The notes beneath the pieces were generated by a model that worked only from the letters and a program-made list of their open reading frames with translations, made no database searches and was not told the origin of the DNA. This document shows, piece after piece, positions 54,231 through 64,000 of a stretch of 64,000 bases of DNA; within the stretch, counting starts at the first letter, position 1; each line of letters opens with the position of its first letter. Source of the stretch: Chrysomallon squamiferum (lineage: Eukaryota > Mollusca > Gastropoda > Neomphalida > Peltospiridae); assembly GCA_012295275.1 (NCBI GenBank), contig CM022670.1:13584583-13648582 (forward strand), read 5' to 3'. Made by a program: the position numbers and the translations under genes.

Positions 54231-55900
54231 GTTTTGTTGTTTTAAAAAAGATAATAATAATAATAGTAGTAGTAAATTAGGGGTGAAAACAATATTTTTT
54301 TATAATTCATTCAAGGCAATTGATAATATTTGAGTTGAAATTTTATAAAGAGTACCTGGAATGCAAATTTATTATCTAAATCAATTGTGTTTACTTCAAA
54401 GTAATTTATTCAGTGAAGTCCAACCTTTATTAATCAAATATAATAACAAAGCAATGACAAATTTACCATTTTTCTTTCATGTAAAAATAATAAAAGTGTG
54501 ATAAAGTGATTACGGTGTCAGTAATGTTCTCTTGCTTGTTTGATTTTATCATTTGCAAAACGAGTCTTGTTTAAAATATGGATAATCAGTTTTTCTATTC
54601 ATTTATTAAAATACCTAAAAGAAGGCAATACAATTTTATTTTATTTATTAATATTATTATTTATTATTATTATTATTATTATTTAGTGTTTTCATGCCAA
54701 CTATCACAACATATATCTCTTCCCTTAAAAAGACCTTTGTGAATATTTTTACTGTTAATTATGCCAATAAATAAGATTACATGTATAAATATTACGACAT
54801 CTAACATGACAGATACAGTATTAATACTGTGAAAATATTAATGATTTGATGAATAATTTTTAATGCTGTTAGATTTTTATATCTTAAATATTAAAATTTT
54901 TAAATAATATTTATTTTCAAGATTTCGCATATTATTATATTATCTGGGTCAATATTGCTATAAAATTAATGTTCGGGTATCAGCAAAATGACTGCCGTGT
55001 CTGTTTTGATTTAAATACGATTATAAAATTTGTAAACCAAATATTTATCTTGCTTATCGAATAAACAGTGTTCTTATATCTGCGCAACGTTGCTATGGAA
55101 GCTAAACAATGTCGAAACCTTGACAGGTGCGCCAGCGAGATCGATTATTGTAAAAATAATGTTTATCGGCTGCAAGATTTAATTCCTATGTGAAAATGTA
55201 TCCGAAACTCAGAAAGTGAACTGCCAGTTTGTAATAACTGTTACCTAACTCACTATATGTAAGTTGTCGATAATCAAAATTAAAACTGTTTAAAAAGTGC
55301 AAGACTTCACTTTCTATATTACTAAAGAAAAAACGAATTTATTACCTATTTTCGGTATGGATCTATTTTCGTAAGAAGGACAAAATAAATATGAAATACA
55401 ATTTGTGTTTGTTAATATTGTGCAAATAATTACCGCTTATTGCTAGCGATATTATAATCATCTCGATCTAAATAATTTGTTTATTTGTTTTTGTTTTTAG
55501 TTATGTATTTATTTTGTTTGCTAAAGTAATGTCGTGCAGACTGCACCAGAGTTAATTATTAATATAATGCTTAATAAAATTTCAATGCATGTAAATTTCA
55601 CACGTGCTGAAAACTCTTTCGAAATTAATTATTTTTATCATTGTTGTTTGTTTTTGTTGTATTTATTTATTTTATTCTATTATTATACCCTTGTGTGTGT
55701 GTGTGTGTGTGTGTGCGTGTATATATTTTTTTCAGAAGCAGGCATAGGCATCATCACAATCAAATTACACCACTGAACTGAACTAATTTAATATTAAAAG
55801 TTACATTAGCTAATTTAATATTTAATTCAGTGCATTTGTTGTATGACAGTTATGTGATGCACAGATATAGAAATACATTTTTTATTTTTTGAATTTTCAG
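54231..55900. promoter_or_regulatory. MED7 to LRR/SPRY gene interval, candidate promoter
   Basis: No coding exon found. An AAT/TTA tract lies near 54650-54685 and a TG array at 55692-55717. At 55060-55150 there is a CpG-richer patch (TCTGCGCAACGTTGC, GGTGCGCCAGCGAGATCG) containing GTTGCTATGGAAGC at 55089-55102, close to the RFX X-box consensus. This is the likely promoter of the downstream gene, whose 5' untranslated exon carrying the ATG begins at 55901 after TTTTCAG. Confidence 0.4.
55089..55102 (+). promoter_or_regulatory. candidate X-box (RFX site)
   Basis: GTTGCTATGGAAGC differs from the symmetric X-box GTTGCCATGGCAAC at three positions and keeps both half-site cores. RFX factors drive many ciliary genes. 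It lies about 870 bases upstream of the start codon of the LRR/SPRY gene. Confidence 0.35.
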
Positions 55901-55963
55901 TTTTGATGATAGAATGGGTGGCAGATAATCAACTGTTATAAAGTTATCAGCAACAGTAACAAG

Positions 55964-57068
55964 ATGACAGATGGTAAGTATCATATATGTTTTTCTTTTC
56001 TTTCTTTTTTCTTATCATCAGGTTATTTATGCTAAAGCATCTCCAAAGTAATCTTTTAGATAATATGATTTAGAAATCTAAGCTTGAATGTAAATTTGTT
56101 TGTATTTATTCATACAGCTCAAATTATATCTTTATATAATTAACAAAATATACTTAGAATTAAAATACAAATGACATCATTTGGTTTTATCATGAATGTT
56201 TGATTCTGTTTGGAGTGCATACAGAGACTGCTTCATCTTCCAAGTACACTGCAAAATCATTCAAAATTCACTATATTATAATTTTAAATATTTCTACTAA
56301 TCACACAGTAGTTCATTTTTTATTTTTTTTATTTATTTATTTATTTATTTTTACTTATTTATTTATTTATTTTATTTATTTATATTTTAATATTTTTGTC
56401 TTTTCATTGTTTTTTCTTTGGACAAACTACAAAAGATCCTTTTTCCTGAAAAAAAAATCCTCCAAATATGCATGCATCTGGCCACAAGCAGTGAATTCAC
56501 AACATGGCTGTAACTTCTTTGAGATGAATGAGGCAAATGCCTCATACCAAAATTGATGATTTTTAATTATTTTTTATATTTTTTTTGTGTACAAAGATTT
56601 TATTTGAAAAATATAAAATTTAAATCTCTATTCCAATAGAAACAATATCCACTGAATGAATTCATTTATATCTACGATTACCATTTGAAGTCTACCAACA
56701 TCGTTGCAATGAAAGATGTAACCCATTTCAAAGATATCAGTTATTGCCTCATTTCAAAAACAGCCTAGTTACAGCCATGCATAAGATAGTGTTCTTCCAT
56801 TTTATATACTGGCACAAAGTAAATCAAACATTTCATAAATTTTTAATTTTTTTCTTATTGTTTTTTTAATTTATTTTAGTTGATTTTATTATTATTATTT
56901 TTTTTAATTTTATTTTTTATGTTTGAACTTATACATTTTTATTTTTCAGATGAAAAAAAGCAAATATGGGCAGACCTGGAAGAGGAATCATTTTTTCTTG
57001 GAGCTATTCCACTTCAGAAATTTAAAGTATAAATTTAATATGTCATTGTATTCAAATTTAATGATTTA

Positions 57069-57124
<56 letters not shown>

Positions 57125-57415
57125 GTATTTTTTTTATCCTATTCAATTTAAATTTCTGAATCTATATTTTGTATTTCACATGGTACCAGTGTCAAGTTTG
57201 AAACTGAAATATCTATTTGATTAAATAATATGTTAAAGTGTATTAATGTTCAACTTTAGCTTTTTACCTTAATTGTTATCTAACAACATGCCAGTCTGAA
57301 TGTACAACTACAATAAAATAAATGTCTGTATAAACTCAGATTGTGCTTATACATTATTCACAATGTGTTTGACATTTTGCTTTATTTTATTATCAGTAAT
57401 TACTTTATTATTATA

Positions 57416-57469
<54 letters not shown>

Positions 57470-60400
57470 GCAAAACCTTGAACAAAGCAAGAAAGAAGTC
57501 AAGTATCTCAGCTTTGATACATGTGCACCAGGATACTGCACTGATGCTGTGCTCAAAATCTTAAGGGATGTTTATCTAGCAAAGGTATCTTTCTTTTTTA
57601 AAAATATAATTTGATGACTATTTTGATTATTTTTTAATATTATATTGTCCATAATATAAAAAAATTATTGTTCGTTTTGTTTATTTTTTTTATTTTTATT
57701 TTTATTTTTTTTTTTTTTTTTTTTTTTATTTCTAAATTTATATTAAAAGGATGGACTTTAATATTTTATTAGCTTTGTGTATTATTATCAAATTTGTTAT
57801 TGTAGATTAAAATGTATCAACATAGATTTATAAATATTATTTTTTCTTTTATTATTATTTTATAATATTAAAAAGGATTAATCCTAAAAACAGAAATAAA
57901 AAAAAATAATATGGATTTGGCAACTGATTCGACATTAGTTAAATCTTATTTTTAAAGAGTTCTTATAAAACAAAACTGATAATATAGTTTATAAAAGAAT
58001 AAAGATAATTTTAAAAACAAAACTCAAGAAGAGGCATATAAAATATTTTTTATATAAACATTTTAAAACTTTCAGATTAAGAAAAAGTCTAAGTACAAGA
58101 GTCAGCTATGTGAAATTGATCTACGATGCTGTTCTCTTGTCTCTGATAATGGAATTGGATGGCTGGCAGAAATTATTTCATTTTCTCCAAACCTTACCAC
58201 AGTAATTTATCTTTTTTATTATTATTGCTTCTGTTGGAATAAATGATTTTGATATTTCTTGTCCACTTTTAAAAGATTAAAATATTTTAAATGATTGAAT
58301 TTGTCTTTATTAAGGATTTGATAAAATTATAAATTTAAAAAAATATATATACATATAATTTTTTTTAACCTTACTTTTCAAATTGTGTCTCATTTAAACC
58401 TGAACTATCTGCTTTTCAATTTATTGCTTTTATTTTCTAATGATGTAAAGATTTTGAAAAAAACAATTCATGCTTCCATGAAAATATTTTCTGTTTATAC
58501 TTATGTCAGAAGTCCTAGAAAAATTAATTAATGATCACAAGTTTAATTTAGTTTACATTTCATTACTTATTTTAATTTCAGTAGTTATTAAGAATTATTT
58601 GTGGGATATCATTTTAATGATACATGAGCAATGTAACCCCTATTTGCCTTAATTTCAGTTACTATTATCAATTTGCCCATTAAATTAAATTAATTTAATT
58701 TATTTATTTATTTTTACATAAATTAGAGATTGTACGTTATATTTTGTTTCAGATAAAAATTGATGGGTGCACTAAGGTTACAGACTGTGGAGTTTCAGCC
58801 CTGAAAAGTAAAGGGTTGTGTGTTCACATCTCTGCCATGGCAACATCTGTGACCCATTTAAATCTTGGCAGTTCTACCAAAGGATGTCCTCTGTTGATTG
58901 ATGAAAAAAAGTATTTTTTTTAATTTAATTAAATAGTATTGTTTGGAACTGCCCTTTTATACAAATAATTTTTTTTCATAAAGAAAACAAAGCACAAAAA
59001 CTGAAATCATGTTGATATTCCAGCAAAATTTATTTTTTCAACAATATTTGTGAATTATGTTTCTTTTTAAATATGAACTGAAAATGACTTGCCCTAAATA
59101 AAGATAATTTTATTTGGTACATAACATGCATTATTTGCTCAGTTATTGTTTTATTGGATATATATATATGTATATATGTATGTATATATAATATATATGA
59201 AAAAAATTAAAACTGGATATGAATAACCATCAGGTGTTTACACACTAATCAATTTTATCAGAAGATAGAGTAAATTTAATAAAATAATTTGTTGAACATA
59301 ACATAGTTGAAATTTCACACTTAATTTTCTTTCATATCTATTTTCTTGTTACATTTTTCCTTTGTTTCTTCATTTTCATTTCACATACACAACAGGTCAA
59401 CAAAGTGAAGATTACTTACAGTGTTATATATTAGTTGTACCACATGAAGACCTGAAAGACAGTTTTGCAGAATATCTGTATGGCAGGTCACTGGTACAGA
59501 GAGAATCCATACATCACATCAGCAGTTGGACTCTTCAAAGCTGGAACATTGCACTTACTGAATTCCCACACAGCAATGTAAATAACAATTTACTTGCTTG
59601 CTTGCTTGCTTGCTTGCTAGCTTGCTTTACTTACTTAGCTACTTATTTACTTATGTACTTACTTTCTTCCTTCCTTTCTTTCTTTCTTTCTTTCTTTCTT
59701 CCTTCCTTGCTTGCTTTCTTCCTTCCTTCCTTTCTTCCTTACTTACTTACTTATTTACTTCTTTCCTTCCATCCTTACTTACTTACTTACTTACTTATTT
59801 ACTTCTTTCCTTCCATCCTTACTTACTTACTTACTTACTTCTTTACTTCTTTCCTTCCTTCCTTTTCTTTCTTTCTTTCTTTCTTTCCTTTCTTCTTCCA
59901 TCCTTACTTTTCTTCCACTTATTTTATTTACTTCTTTACTTCCGTCCTTACTTACTTACTTATTTACTTTTACTTCCCATCATTCCTTACTGACTTATTT
60001 CCATCCTTACTTACTTACTTTTACTTTTTCTTTCCGTCCTTATTTACTTTTTCTTTTACTTACTTACTTACTTACTTATTTACTTTTACTTTTACTTACT
60101 TTTTACTTACTTACTTTTAATTACTTACTTCCTGACATCCTTACTTCCTTCCTTACTTCCTTCCTTACTTACTTACTTATTTATTTATTATACAAGCATT
60201 CCCAAATGTATACAGTTCCTTTTTTATGTTGTGATTTCCTGGTTTATATATATGTGTGTGTGTTTTTAATTAAACAGTATTGTTTGGTCTTTGTGACATA
60301 CCAGTACTCTGTTGAGAATGCTTCAAGATATTTATATTTTGATCATAGTAGGATTTCACAAAATGAGCCACCAGTGTGTAAATCAGGGCATGTCAATATT

Positions 60401-61428
60401 TTTTTAAATTTTAGTTTACATGTCTATATTCTTATACAAGTTTTTATTTATTTAGTATCTCTGTTTGTATCTGTTTATTGATTGTTACCTTTCATTCATA
60501 GTTAAGGTTAGAAAATAATAATATCATCACTGATTTTTCCTAGGGAAAATATTTAAGTCTCTTTTCATTAATTATTTATTCTTTATGAAAAAGAAGATTA
60601 AAAAAAATATTAATAAAAAAATAAATAGAAAAATAACAATTTTATAAATCTGTTTTTGTCAAAACACTTAAAAACTAATATTTTTTTAGAATAAATGGTT
60701 ATTACACTCAATAAAGAAACAATAATGATTATTGTTTACTTTCAGCCTCTGTTTGAAAGTTTGGTACCCAAAAATCCAGTGCAAGTGTTGATTCCATTTG
60801 ATGCCTCATTGGGTATAAAGCAAATCAGATCTCATATTTCAAAAACCATCACACGGATTCTGAGCAAGGTTGTATATTCTTTGTATATATGCTTTATTTT
60901 TGCATACAAATGCACAAAACACAGATTAAGTACAGTTCTCTGCTATGAAACTTAAATATGTGCCAAGGAACATCTAAAATGGAACATCTGTGTAATATTA
61001 AATTATACTGTTGTCTTAATATATTTATGTACTGTATGTATGTATATATATATATATTATATATATTTTAAATAAATCATTTATATACATAATCATTGCA
61101 TATCTACCTAGTTTTTATTTTATGTAAATATACACATTTCACTAGTATGAAAACTGAATGTATGTGAACATAAATAATTTTCATTTTATTATGAATACTT
61201 AAAATTATTTATTAGTGCTAAATGTTCCACATGCTAAATATTCTGTCTCTTTGCAGGAAACAGTTAACCCACCACACAAGAATTTTGACTTCAAGATTAC
61301 AAACAGTGAGCTCTTTTTTGACACTCTTACATCAGCAAAGTGTGTTTGGAATCCAGATGGGATCCTCAGGTAAATCAAAATTGTGTCATACAAATGTACA
61401 TTTATTTATTTATTTATTTATTTATTTA

Positions 61429-61483
<55 letters not shown>

Positions 61484-61519
61484 ATTTATGTATATATTTA
61501 TTTATTTATTTATTTATTT

Positions 61520-61574
<55 letters not shown>

Positions 61575-63746
61575 TATCTTTATTTATTTTTTTTTTTTTG
61601 TTTGTTTGTTTGTTTGTTTGTTGATTGATTGTTAAAGGAAAACTCCAGTTAAATGCATTCAACAATGTTATATTACTTTTTTTTTGTTTCATGGGGCCTC
61701 TGAATTTTTTTTTTCCTTTCCTTTTGTCAGTATCATAGTGATTATGGAGGATTTTATTTTATTCTGTTATTTATTTTTTCTTTGTTTTCTTAATTATTAC
61801 TTTTGCCCTGTGGTTATTCACAGACAGCATTCCAGCTAGGTGGGACCTAAAATTTCTGCATTCATGAAAGAAAGTTTATAACTTTTCTTTTGGTTCTGTT
61901 ATTACTTCTAACATTAAATAATTAAACAAGATATTTCAACTTTCATACATGCAAGGCTTATATTGGTCTAAATATTTCTTTATTTATTTCTGATTTATGT
62001 GTTAATTAATTTACTCATTAGCTAAGTGCACTGTGAATGAATGACTGATTTATTTATTTATACAATTGTTTCTGTATTTTATATATTTATTTATTTATCA
62101 AATCATTTTATGAATAAACATTAGTACTGAGTCAGTGTGTCATACAAAAATTCAGTAGGAAACTTTTATTTCATGTGTTTTTTGTTTTTTTCTACATTTC
62201 TTGAATTTCCAGGAGTTTGTCAACATCAGAAAGAGTGATAGCCTGCTATGTTTCGAGACAGCCACTGAGTCGAACAAACTGTTACTTTGAAATTGAGTGT
62301 CTTGCTCAGGAAGGCTCAGCAGAAGCAGGTGTGGTTCTGGGAATCATTCACGACAATCTGTTCTCCGACAGGTTTCCAATGGAATCAAACCAAAGGGATG
62401 GAGGAGCAGTTGAAGGGTTAGTGTGTGTCTGATCATAGACACTTTGTGATCGTAGACAGATGTTGCTGTTAAATGTTTTAGTCTCTTGGATGTTTCATAC
62501 ATTGGAGTATAAAAAGGAAGATATATTTTTGTAAATTAATAAAAATGAAGATATTGTTTTGAAAATTAATAAATTGAAAATATTGTTTTGTAAATTAATG
62601 AAAATGAAGATACTGTTTTTAAAGGAATGAAAAAGAAGATATTTTTTGTAAATTAATAAAAATGAAAGTACTGTTTTTAAAGTAATGAAAATGAAGAAAT
62701 TGTTTTCACATTAATGGAAACGAAGATACTGTTTTTGTCCTATGCTGTTAGAACTGTTAATTTTGTTCCAGGTTTGTATTCCGAGTTGGTGATGTGGTAG
62801 GTTTTGGTATACATGGCAGCTGGGATTCTGAGTATGTGCCCTCCAGCAGCTGTTCATTCTACTACACAGTGAATGGTTCCAAGGTCTGTAGCAGCACCTG
62901 ATACATAAACTTGTTACTGCCCAAAGATAAATAAAATAAAATAAAATAAAGCAAAGCAAAGCAAAGCAAAAGAAAGCAACAGTAATAAAATATAATAAAT
63001 CAATAAGTCAATAATGGTAATAATAAAATATTAATCAATTAACAACACCAAATTCCATTATGTTATAATTTTCATTTAGTAAAGAAACATTTCAAAAATA
63101 TTTTTATCTCAGTAAATCAAGGTACACATCAATACAGAATTAAAAATGTTTTTGGATTTCTGTTTTTAAGTAATAATAGGAATAGACTTAAATTATTTCT
63201 TTGATAGCATGGGTTTGGTTGTTGCTCTCACATTTTCTCTCTCTCTCTCTTTTTCTCTCTCTTTCTTTCTGTCCGTCTCTCTCTTGCTCTGTCTCTCTCT
63301 TTCTTTCTTTCTTCCTTCCCTTGCCTTCTTCTTTCCCTCTCCTTCTCCCTCCAGTTTACTTTTTTTCTTTCTTTGTATGAATGAGGGTGAAAGAAAATTA
63401 AGTGGCAGTCAGATACTAAATTTTTAAAATACACTGAAGTGTTTTTACTGTGCAGCGTGAAGACAAGATCTCAAAAGAAAAGCCTCACACTGGGATGTAT
63501 CCAGTTGTTTCTGTTTTTGGCAAGAGCACAGGTGAAATCAGACTCAAGAATTATGCTTCACCTCCAGAGGTATGCCATTTATTAACACCGTGAACACACA
63601 AATCCTAGTACAATGTGATTTTTCAGATTAGCTGAAAAAATTTGGTCAATGTTTTTCGTTTTGTATATTTCAATTATCTGAGATGACATGGGATTTGATT
63701 CAGTAATAACAACAACAACAACACCAGCAACAACAGCAATAATAGT

Positions 63747-63782
<36 letters not shown>

Positions 63783-63933
63783 CCTTGGACAGATGAAATT
63801 AGCCAAACAGTGTCATTTAGTTTTTTTTTTCTTCTTCTAGGAACTGCAGAAGAAATGGGAAAATGAAAAACTTTACATTGAACCTGGCTTTTCTTACTGT
63901 ATTTTGTGGGATGAAGATGGAGTTTTGACGTAA
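55964..63933 (+). CDS. LRR-like / SPRY-domain protein of unassigned family
   Basis: Twelve coding exons: 55964-55973, 56950-57026, 57471-57584, 58076-58201, 58753-58910, 59406-59577, 60746-60868, 61257-61369, 62213-62416, 62772-62883, 63456-63569, 63841-63933; 1416 nt, 471 residues. The start is MTD at the end of an untranslated exon beginning 55901. Residues ~5-150 look like leucine-rich repeats (SQLCEIDLRCCSLVSDNGIG; LTTIKIDGCTKVTDCGVSAL; SVTHLNLGSS). Residues ~160-300 (YILVVPHEDLKDSFAEYLYG; ISSWTLQSWNIALTEFPHSN; VQVLIPFDASLGIKQIRSHI) match no domain I recognise. Residues ~300-460 form a SPRY domain (CYFEIECL; FRVGDVVGFGIHG; CSFYYTVNGS; TGMYPVVSVFG). No signal peptide or membrane segment. 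SPRY domains bind protein partners; the function is unknown. The junction before 59406 is uncertain. Confidence 0.75.
57070..57124. repeat. (ATT)n microsatellite
   Basis: About 17 ATT units in the intron following the second coding exon. Confidence 0.95.
57410..57469. repeat. (ATT)n microsatellite ending in a splice acceptor
   Basis: About 19 ATT units whose last unit is ATTATAG, the 3' splice site of the exon starting at 57471. No other pyrimidine tract separates array and exon. Confidence 0.9.
57620..58075. other. intron with long T-rich tract
   Basis: T-homopolymer/TTTTTA tract at about 57678-57730 in the intron between coding exons 3 and 4. Nothing else supported. Confidence 0.6.
58911..59395. 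other. intron with uncertain exon junction
   Basis: No additional exon was found between coding exons 5 and 6, although such an exon could also explain the frame problem. Contains a short TATA/TATG array near 59157-59200. Confidence 0.4.
59590..60185. repeat. ~600-bp tetranucleotide array (CTTA/CTTC/CTTG)n
   Basis: Starts 12 bases after the exon donor at 59577/59578 with CTTG units, then CTTA, CTTC and mixed CTTT units to about 60185. It is open in all plus frames for long stretches because it lacks stops, producing spurious Leu/Phe/Ser/Tyr-rich reading frames. Confidence 0.95.
61395..61630. repeat. (ATTT)n-(GATT)n-(ATTT)n-(GTTT)n compound array
   Basis: ATTT units to 61430, about 14 GATT units to 61482, about 25 ATTT units to 61590, then TTTG units to 61620. 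Intronic, beginning 25 bases after the donor at 61370. Confidence 0.95.
62500..62745. repeat. ~31-bp minisatellite
   Basis: About seven units of approximately TTTGTAAATTAATGAAAATG then AAGATACTGTT, with substitutions. Intron between the two main SPRY exons. Confidence 0.8.
63230..63360. repeat. CT-rich tract
   Basis: Degenerate CTCT, TTTCTTTC and CCTT strings, with no exon, in the intron before the penultimate coding exon. Confidence 0.85.
63747..63783. repeat. (AAT)n microsatellite
   Basis: About 12 AAT units, 58 bases upstream of the last coding exon of the LRR/SPRY gene; preceded by an AAC/CAG-rich tract. Confidence 0.9.
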
Positions 63934-64000
63934 CTGGACATTATACACTTTAACAATATTGCACATTGCTGAAAACATCACTTTAACAAACATTTTCAGT
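63934..64000 (+). other. start of the LRR/SPRY gene 3' UTR
   Basis: Sequence following the TAA at 63931-63933. The transcript end lies beyond the window. Confidence 0.6.

Noticed and set aside
59578-60481. Long Leu/Phe/Ser/Tyr-rich frames continuing from a real exon
   Set aside because: The real exon ends at a donor at 59577; the rest is stop-free translation of a CTTA/CTTC tetranucleotide array.
59362-60868. ROCO/DAPK-like identity for the middle of the LRR/SPRY protein, suggested by WTLQ and VLIPFD words
   Set aside because: Word-level resemblance only, with no GTPase motifs (no P-loop GxxxxGKS/T), so not claimed.

Overview
This is an animal nuclear genome window. It is very A+T-rich (by eye about 70% or more), has GT-AG introns of roughly 0.1-3 kb, and is crowded with microsatellites, minisatellites and decayed transposons. 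No rRNA, tRNA, CRISPR or prokaryotic organisation is visible. The protein set (Tec-family kinase, adenosine-type GPCR, MED7, FIP1, mitochondrial IF3) is bilaterian. Several decayed copies of a tRNA-headed SINE resemble a repeat I remember from molluscan genomes, so a lophotrochozoan, most likely a mollusc, is my best guess. That guess is inference, not proof.

Layout, left to right. 1-4.8 kb: non-coding, with a degenerate ~75-80 bp tandem repeat. 4.8-7.5 kb: an intronless-coding adenosine-receptor-like GPCR (+). 7.5-17.4 kb: mostly non-coding, with a minisatellite, a SINE tail and a dead Tc1/mariner transposase fragment. 17.4-23.3 kb: 13 coding exons of FIP1 (-), whose 3' end I could not find. 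24.5-25.5 kb: mitochondrial translation initiation factor 3 (+), head-to-head with FIP1. 25.6-32.9 kb: long convergent non-coding interval. 33.0-49.4 kb: complete 18-coding-exon Tec/Btk-type tyrosine kinase (-; PH, BTK zinc motif, SH3, SH2, kinase). Its introns hold a TTAA-flanked piggyBac-like MITE and several arrays. 52.4-53.4 kb: Mediator subunit 7 (+), head-to-head with the kinase. 55.9-63.9 kb: a 12-coding-exon gene (+) for a 471-residue protein with LRR-like and SPRY domains, which I cannot assign to a named family.

The genes are housekeeping or signalling genes and do not form one pathway: FIP1 (mRNA 3'-end processing), MED7 (RNA polymerase II Mediator), mtIF3 (mitochondrial translation), Tec kinase (membrane-proximal tyrosine signalling) and a purinergic GPCR. 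No previously undescribed system of genes is evident. The points most worth following are: (i) the head-to-head Tec kinase-MED7 pair, which mirrors ITK-MED7 in human; (ii) an apparent one-base frameshift in the kinase PH region; (iii) the unassigned LRR/SPRY gene with a possible RFX X-box upstream; (iv) 3' splice sites built directly from microsatellites; (v) the MITE inserted in a minisatellite. All exon boundaries were read by eye from splice signals, frame continuity and protein similarity; none is supported by transcript data here.
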